Assembly (NCBI GenBank): GCA_025357995.1
Contig: JANYLF010000167.1
Coordinates: 1-9,772 of the forward strand
Direction: 5' to 3'
From: Acidimicrobiia bacterium
GTDB lineage: Bacteria; Actinomycetota; Acidimicrobiia; IMCC26256; JAENVU01
DNA length: 9,772 bases
Below, piece after piece: positions 5,941-9,772 of the stretch; the stretch's first letter is position 1; the number at the start of each line of letters is the position of its first letter. The position numbers were made by a program, and so were the translations under genes. The notes below the pieces were generated by a model that saw only the letters and a program-made list of their open reading frames with translations, did not search any database and was not told the DNA's origin.

Positions 5941-7089
5941 TCACAGACCCATCGACCGGCCGATGATCTCTTTCATAATCTCGGTAGTACCTCCATAGAT
6001 CGTGGTGACGCGGGCATCCGCATAGGCGCGCGCGATCGGATACTCGAGCATGTACCCGTAGCCACCGTGAAGCTGCAGACATCGGTCGACCGCACGCTTC
6101 TGCAACTCGGTGCACCACCATTTCGCCATCGCGGCTTCTTCCGCGGTCAGGAGGCCGTCGTTCAACGCAACCACGCATCGGTCGACGAACACCTGCGCGA
6201 CCTCCACCTCGGTCGCGATCTCGGCGAGCACGAACCGACTGTTCTGAAACGTGCCGACGGGTTGACCGAACGCAGTGCGCTCCTTCACGTACTCCAGCGT
6301 CCACCCGAGCGCGGCGCGCGCCGCGGCGACACCGGCCACCGCGATCGACAAACGCTCCTGCGGCAGGTTGTGCACGAGTTGCAGGAACCCCTGACCCTCC
6401 ACGCCCAGGAGGTTCGTGACGGGAACGGACACGTCGGTGAAGAACAGCTCGGCCGTGTCTTGCGAGTGCAGGCCGAGCTTCTCCAAGTTGCGACCGCGCT
6501 CGAAGCCGGGCATGCCACGCTCGATGATCAGTAGCGAGATGCCGCGATGCTTCTGCGCCGGATCGGTTTTCACCGCGGTGATCACCAGGTCGGCGTTGAT
6601 GCCGTTGGTGATGAACGTCTTCGATCCATTGACGATGTAGTGATCACCGTCGCGAATCGCGGCGGTCGCCATGGACGCGAGGTCCGAGCCAATCCCGGGC
6701 TCGGTCATCGCGACTGCGGTCACGAGCTCCCCCGACGCGATTCCGGGCAGCCAGCGCGCCCGCTGCTCGTCGGTGCAGTACGCGAGGAAGTACGGGAGGC
6801 AGATGTCGTTGTGGAGACTCAGGCCGAGGCCGGCACCACCGACACCGGCAGCTTGGATCTCCTCGTCGAGCACCAGGTTGTAACGGAAGTCTTCGACACC
6901 TCCACCGCCGAACTCCTCCGGGATCGCCATCCCGAGGAACCCGTGTTCACCAGCCGCCGCGAACAGCTGGTGGGGTGCGATCCCGGCGGTTTCCCACTCG
7001 GCGTGGTGCGGTACCACCTCCTTGTCGAGCCACGCGCGAAAACTCGCGCGCAACGCGTCGTGCTCCGGTTCGAAGATGGTGCGTTCCAT
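5941..7089 (-). CDS. Acyl-CoA dehydrogenase, long-chain/isovaleryl-type active site
   Basis: A 382-aa FAD enzyme of typical family length. ATG 7089 is chosen because GAGGGG lies 8 nt upstream and the family N-terminus (FEPEHDALRASFRAWLDKEVVPHH) begins at once; the frame is open to 7179, but that extension looks non-coding. The all-alpha N-domain runs to about 120. The beta-domain has the FAD/substrate motif AVAMTEPGIGSDLASM (125-140) and KTFITNG (157-163). The C-domain has NLPQERLSIA (241-250), RTAFGQPV (271-278) and QLHGGYGYMLEYPIARAYAD (339-358). The usual medium-chain catalytic Glu position is Gly366 (IYGGTTEIMKEII). Instead E245 in PQERL sits at the position used by long-chain and isovaleryl-CoA dehydrogenases. 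It would introduce an alpha,beta double bond into an acyl-CoA and pass electrons to ETF. It is followed by the VOC and oxidoreductase genes in one tight run. Chain length or branching cannot be told. Confidence 0.95.
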   Translation of the reverse strand: MERTIFEPEHDALRASFRAWLDKEVVPHHAEWETAGIAPHQLFAAAGEHGFLGMAIPEEFGGGGVEDFRYNLVLDEEIQAAGVGGAGLGLSLHNDICLPYFLAYCTDEQRARWLPGIASGELVTAVAMTEPGIGSDLASMATAAIRDGDHYIVNGSKTFITNGINADLVITAVKTDPAQKHRGISLLIIERGMPGFERGRNLEKLGLHSQDTAELFFTDVSVPVTNLLGVEGQGFLQLVHNLPQERLSIAVAGVAAARAALGWTLEYVKERTAFGQPVGTFQNSRFVLAEIATEVEVAQVFVDRCVVALNDGLLTAEEAAMAKWWCTELQKRAVDRCLQLHGGYGYMLEYPIARAYADARVTTIYGGTTEIMKEIIGRSMGL

Positions 7090-7159
7090 GCAGATAGCCC
7101 CTCGCGAATCTTTGCGAAGCGCCATCGTCGCACGAACGCAGCGCGTGCGCACACGTCGG

Positions 7160-7789
7160 TCAGCCCGAGCGGTACTCAAAGTCTGTCGCGAACGACGCGT
7201 TGCGCTGGCCGACGATCGACCATCGCAACGCGGGTTCTTCGGACGTCAAGATCTCGCCGTAGAGCTCGGTGCCTGGGTGATCGAAGCCCGGAATTCCGCA
7301 GCGAACGTCGTCCGGCTCAGACGCTCTGCCGTTCGAGACGACGCTGAGGTAGCCCACGACATCGATCCGTTTGCGCGCCGCGACGTGTTCCACCGTGATC
7401 TCGGCGCGCCGTACTGCGTGCACTTCGCCGATCGCCGGCCCATAGAGATTCGCGACGCTTCCGCCGGCTCGTCCGAGGAAGATGGCGGCGAGCGCGTCGG
7501 CGTGCGCGTCGTCGGCGCCGTCGTCGATATAGAGAACCACATCCCAAGGCGTCGATGGTTCGGTGTGATCCGAGTAGTGCATCGACATCACCACCGTTCG
7601 TCCCGAGAGATCGATCGCGCCGAAATGACCGTCGTCCACGTGCCACGAGAGGGTGCCGAAGCAATCACCCCAGCTCGACGGGCCGCCGTCGCGACCGCCG
7701 ACGCTGCGACACGGACAGATCGCTTCGCAGTTGCAGGCTTCGAAGTACGACCCACGGACCCGCCAGTTGTCGTCGACTGTTCGCGTCAT
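7160..7789 (-). CDS. DUF1326 domain protein, Cys-rich N-terminus
   Basis: A 209-aa protein counted from ATG 7789, which has GGGGGT 8 nt upstream; a GTG at 7795 would add two residues. It opens with the DUF1326 signature WRVRGSYFEACNCEAICPC, giving a C19-x-C21-x3-C25-x-C27 cluster, followed by C43 and H50 and then HYSDHTEP near 71-78. The middle (VVLYIDDGADDAHADALAAIFLGRAGG) is the typical helix before an NLYGPAIGEVHAVRRAEI block, and C164/H171 lie toward the C-terminus. There is no signal peptide, so it is probably cytosolic. The biochemical role of DUF1326 is not established to my knowledge. The clustered cysteines and histidines suggest metal or thiol binding (inference). It follows the DUF2182 membrane gene by 13 bp, a pairing seen widely in bacteria, so the two probably work together. 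The acyl-CoA dehydrogenase starts 70 bp downstream. Confidence 0.92.
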   Translation of the reverse strand: MTRTVDDNWRVRGSYFEACNCEAICPCRSVGGRDGGPSSWGDCFGTLSWHVDDGHFGAIDLSGRTVVMSMHYSDHTEPSTPWDVVLYIDDGADDAHADALAAIFLGRAGGSVANLYGPAIGEVHAVRRAEITVEHVAARKRIDVVGYLSVVSNGRASEPDDVRCGIPGFDHPGTELYGEILTSEEPALRWSIVGQRNASFATDFEYRSG

Positions 7790-7802
7790 CGCCACCCACC
7801 CC

Positions 7803-8537
7803 CTACATCTTCATCGGCGCCGTCGTTGCGCCCGAGTACAGCCCCGGTGCAAGTGAGGGATCGATCCACACCGCGACGGCGAGCGCACACGCGGCCACTC
7901 CAATCGCGATCGAGAACCAGCGACCCGGGGCGACGAGCTTCTCGACGAGGATGACCGCCGCCAGGATCACCATCACCAAGAGATTCATCATGCCGGACGC
8001 GATCAACACCACCATGAGCGACCAGCAACACGCGAGACACCACGCGCCGTGGCTGATCCCTACGCGCAGCTCGACGAGCGGACCGGTCATCGACCGGTAG
8101 CGGAGCAGATGTCCGAGTGGAGTCCGGCAGTGCGCGAGGCACCGTTCCTTGAGCGACGTCATCTGATACACGCCACACGCGACACAGACCGCGACTGCAG
8201 TGGCGTGGGCCCAAGCGGGCGCCGACACCGCGAGACGTTCCGCTCCAACCGCGAATGCGAACGCGCCCAGTCCCGCCGCCGCCCAAACAAAGAGGTACCC
8301 GGTCGCGAGCGAGACCGCACGCACGGTTCGATGGCCTTGGGACACGCGGAGGTACAAGCTCGTGAGCGGGGATATCGACGGCAGCATCATCGCGGCCATC
8401 ATCAACGTCCACATGCCGACGAATCCGAAGACACCGAGACCCATGGTCCCGGGCACGGCACCCATCTCGACTGCGGCGCGTGCCGTGATCAACCACGCGA
8501 CCGCGGCCACGACGCAGAGCGCTGCCGCATCGTGCAC
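7803..8537 (-). CDS. DUF2182 integral membrane protein
   Basis: A 244-aa membrane protein from GTG 8537, chosen because GAGGG lies 8 nt upstream and the first membrane helix starts just after it. An ATG at 8636 is in frame but would overlap the preceding gene and lacks a ribosome site. Hydrophobic segments lie near 4-21, 36-53, 74-98, 109-124, 167-197 (probably one long or two short helices) and 208-225. Conserved DUF2182 features are the Met-rich MWTLMMAAMMLP (42-53), the CGVYQMTSLKERCLAHCR loop (C121, C133, H136, C137) and GAWCLACCW (C167, C170, C171). The Met/Cys/His pattern in and beside membrane helices suggests handling of a soft metal such as copper, but this is inference; the family is only described as a predicted metal-binding membrane protein. 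It sits 41 bp behind the small CxxC protein and 13 bp before DUF1326, in one likely operon. Confidence 0.9.
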   Translation of the reverse strand: MHDAAALCVVAAVAWLITARAAVEMGAVPGTMGLGVFGFVGMWTLMMAAMMLPSISPLTSLYLRVSQGHRTVRAVSLATGYLFVWAAAGLGAFAFAVGAERLAVSAPAWAHATAVAVCVACGVYQMTSLKERCLAHCRTPLGHLLRYRSMTGPLVELRVGISHGAWCLACCWSLMVVLIASGMMNLLVMVILAAVILVEKLVAPGRWFSIAIGVAACALAVAVWIDPSLAPGLYSGATTAPMKM

Positions 8538-8578
8538 CGAGACGACCCTCGGGCGAACGGGGCTGGCGATGGACGAAC

Positions 8579-8776
8579 TCAGGACTTCGCGTCCCGACGC
8601 TCGTGGAGAGGCGCCCTGTCGTCGACGCGGAGGCATCGGCGATGGACCCAGAAGCGCCGCGGTCGCTGGTTGGCGTCGGGTTCCGGCCACCAGACCTCCA
8701 GCCCGAAGATCAGATCGGTCCCGGCTTCATGCGTGTCGCCGACCGTGCCGCACACATCGCAGGTTCTCGGTGCCAT
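8579..8776 (-). CDS. Small 65-aa CxxC/HxxC protein, possible zinc finger
   Basis: The start ATG 8776 follows GGGGAG by 7 nt, a clear ribosome site; the frame is open further upstream to 9007, but that part lacks a ribosome site and runs antisense to the lipoprotein gene. The product has C6-x2-C9 near the N-terminus (RTCDVCG) and H45-x2-C48 (WVHRRC) after a strand-like segment (DLIFGLEVWWPEP), a spacing that could form one CCHC zinc site or a small treble-clef-like knuckle. The tail (52-65) is charged. I do not recognise the family. It is first in the minus-strand run, 41 bp before the DUF2182 gene, so it may be a regulator or metal-sensing partner of that module. It could also be an unrelated small zinc-ribbon protein. 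Confidence 0.65.
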   Translation of the reverse strand: MAPRTCDVCGTVGDTHEAGTDLIFGLEVWWPEPDANQRPRRFWVHRRCLRVDDRAPLHERRDAKS

Positions 8777-8933
8777 CTGACCGCTCCCCTTGCGTCCAGC
8801 GCACCAAACGCTAACTCGCGCTGTACGAAGGTAGGGACCGAATGGACACGACGACCGGCACTGGAGAAGGGTTGCTTCCCGAGGCGGTGGCACTCGCGCC
8901 GAACCCGATCGCCCGGCATCGAGGAACCGTCCC
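8777..8933. other. Divergent intergenic region
   Basis: This 157-bp spacer must hold the promoters for the minus-strand six-gene run and the plus-strand lipoprotein gene. TAnnnT-like hexamers can be found, for example TAGCGT on the minus strand at 8813-8808, but none comes with a convincing -35. A possible 31-codon ORF fills the right-hand part on the plus strand. No hairpin terminator or obvious operator palindrome was seen. Confidence 0.6.
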
Positions 8934-8937
8934 ATGA
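8842..8937 (+). CDS. Possible 31-aa leader ORF coupled to the lipoprotein gene
   Basis: ATG 8842 has AGGG 5 nt upstream (GGTAGGGACCGA) and is the first start after an in-frame TAA at 8812. The 31-codon peptide begins MDTTTGTGEGLLPEAVALAP and ends in TGA at 8935-8937. That stop overlaps the lipoprotein start as ATGA, the classic arrangement for translational coupling. The peptide has no recognisable motif. The ORF is short and high-GC sequence makes chance ORFs common, so it is only a candidate; the ribosome site plus the exact overlap are the reasons to list it. Confidence 0.3.
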   Translation: MDTTTGTGEGLLPEAVALAPNPIARHRGTVP

Positions 8938-9772
8938 CCCGAAAACTGGTACTTATCGGCATCACCGCTGCGTTCGGCATCAGCGCATGCACATCCAGCT
9001 CGGCCACTGCCGACCGCGCCCGACCAAAGCCAACGTCGATTTCTCCAACTTTTAGTCACGCGCCAACCGGGCCCTCCGCACGGGTCGTCGGAGAGATGAC
9101 CGGCGGGAAAGGCATGAACCTCGCCAGCGGCGCCGCGGGGACCGTGATTCCGTCGACCGGGTGGGTGGAATCGGAGTTCGCGGTCGAAGGTACCGCCACG
9201 TCGTATCGATCCGACGGCGCATTGCCGGCCGACGGCCACTTCACGTTGCAACCGGATCAGACGGCGGCCTACCGCACGCGCGTCGTCGTGCGCCGCCCCG
9301 CGGCGCCGGCCAAGTTCAACGGCACCGTCGTGGTCGAGTGGCTGAACGTGAGCGGTGGACTCGATGCCGGACCCGACTTCACGTACGCCCACAACGAGCT
9401 CATCCCGGGTGGGTACGCCTGGGTCGGCGTGTCCGCGCAGCGCATCGGTGTGGAGGGCGGACCCGTCGCGGTACGTGTGCCCCAGGCCGAGGCGGCCGGT
9501 GCGGGCAAGGGGCTGCGGACGCTCGATCCAGCTCGGTACGCGGACCTGCACCACCCCGGCGACGCGTTCTCGTACGACATGTTCACGCAAGTCGCGCGCA
9601 CGCTGCGGTCCCCGTCCAGCGGAGGGCTCCTCGGATCACTTCGTCCCCAGCGGATCCTTGCGATCGGCGAGTCGCAGTCGGCATTCGCGCTCACGACCTA
9701 CGTCGACGGCGTGCAACCACTGACCAAGGTGTTCGACGGATTCCTCATCCACAGTCGCGGGGGGGGGGGGGG
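8934..9772 (+). CDS. Alpha/beta-hydrolase domain lipoprotein (Abhydrolase_10 type), 3' partial
   Basis: The frame is open from ATG 8934 to the window edge (279 complete codons); GAGGA lies 8 nt upstream. Residues 1-18 form a lipoprotein signal peptide with lipobox ISA-C19, so the mature protein should be lipid-anchored outside the cytoplasmic membrane. A Ser/Thr/Pro/Ala-rich linker covers about 20-55. The globular part shows blocks of the secreted alpha/beta-hydrolase domain family: VESEFAVEGTATSY, FNGTVVVEWLNVSGGLDAGPDF, GYAWVGVSAQRIGVEGG, then PGDAFSYDMFTQVARTLR. The predicted nucleophile is Ser247 in GESQSA, a nucleophile elbow with Ala in place of the last Gly. The acid and His of the triad would lie beyond the window. 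It is probably an esterase or lactonase-like hydrolase; substrate unknown. The last 14 bases are all G, so residues after HSR (about 275 on) should not be trusted. Confidence 0.9.
   Translation, partial: MTRKLVLIGITAAFGISACTSSSATADRARPKPTSISPTFSHAPTGPSARVVGEMTGGKGMNLASGAAGTVIPSTGWVESEFAVEGTATSYRSDGALPADGHFTLQPDQTAAYRTRVVVRRPAAPAKFNGTVVVEWLNVSGGLDAGPDFTYAHNELIPGGYAWVGVSAQRIGVEGGPVAVRVPQAEAAGAGKGLRTLDPARYADLHHPGDAFSYDMFTQVARTLRSPSSGGLLGSLRPQRILAIGESQSAFALTTYVDGVQPLTKVFDGFLIHSRGGGG
9759..9772. repeat. Terminal poly-G run, likely sequencing artefact
   Basis: Fourteen consecutive G end the window. The hydrolase family plausibly continues with one or two Gly codons after HSR, but a pure G tract exactly at a sequence edge is typical of dark-cycle poly-G calls from two-colour sequencing carried into a contig end. 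Confidence 0.8.

Noticed and set aside
5569..6534. Plus-strand 321-codon frame opposite the VOC and acyl-CoA dehydrogenase genes
   Set aside because: It is antisense to two genes with clear family motifs and shows no recognisable protein features.
7090..7159. Possible hairpin or promoter between DUF1326 and the acyl-CoA dehydrogenase
   Set aside because: The 70-bp gap has partly repetitive GCGAA/TTTGCGAA text, but no true inverted repeat followed by a T-tract and no convincing -35/-10 pair.
8811..9590. Minus-strand 259-codon frame opposite the lipoprotein gene
   Set aside because: The plus strand encodes a lipobox and hydrolase motifs. The minus frame is Arg/Gly-rich with no motif or ribosome site.
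1..9772. tRNA, rRNA, CRISPR arrays, insertion sequences or attachment sites
   Set aside because: No spaced repeats, terminal inverted repeats, transposase motifs or tRNA-like segments were noticed on reading either strand.

Overview
The window is high-GC DNA with dense, short-spaced genes and GAGG/GGAGG-type ribosome binding sites. It has a leaderless-looking GTG start, a lipoprotein of the Abhydrolase_10 type and a DUF1326/DUF2182 pair. This fits a high-GC actinobacterium, possibly Acidimicrobiia-like or an uncultured relative; the placement is inferred from gene types, not from a marker gene. No rRNA, tRNA, CRISPR array, transposase or integrase was seen. The 3' edge is a run of 14 G, so the window probably ends at a contig end with a sequencing artefact.

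Region 1 (1-3007, minus strand) holds two secreted glycoside hydrolases in tandem. An agarase-like clan GH-A enzyme (3007-1694) is followed after 27 bp by a GH78-type alpha-L-rhamnosidase (1666-1, C-terminus outside the window). Both have signal peptides, which points to extracellular breakdown of a rhamnose-containing polysaccharide.

Region 2 (3008-3365) is the divergent spacer. It contains the frame-shifted remains of a short-chain dehydrogenase gene on the minus strand and possible promoters for both flanking genes.

Region 3 (3366-4493, plus strand) is a phospholipase-D-superfamily protein with two complete HKD motifs. It ends in a 55-bp convergent overlap with the next gene.

Region 4 (8776-4439, minus strand) is a run of six closely spaced genes. 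In transcription order they are: a 65-aa CxxC/HxxC protein; a DUF2182 membrane protein; a DUF1326 Cys-rich protein; an acyl-CoA dehydrogenase; a VOC-fold protein; and a Gfo/Idh/MocA oxidoreductase. The oxidoreductase reading frame is cut at codon 249 by an in-frame TAG, while its normal C-terminal third continues in the same frame after the stop. The first three genes look like a metal- or thiol-linked membrane module. The last three look like a catabolic module for an acyl-CoA-type substrate.

Region 5 (8777-9772, plus strand) starts with a 157-bp divergent spacer carrying a possible 31-codon leader ORF, coupled by an ATGA overlap to an alpha/beta-hydrolase lipoprotein that runs off the window.

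The items most worth checking are the amber-interrupted oxidoreductase, the small CxxC protein heading the DUF2182-DUF1326 module, the dehydrogenase remnant, the coupled leader ORF, and the unusual acid/base context of the agarase-like enzyme. I saw no clearly new defence or mobile system.
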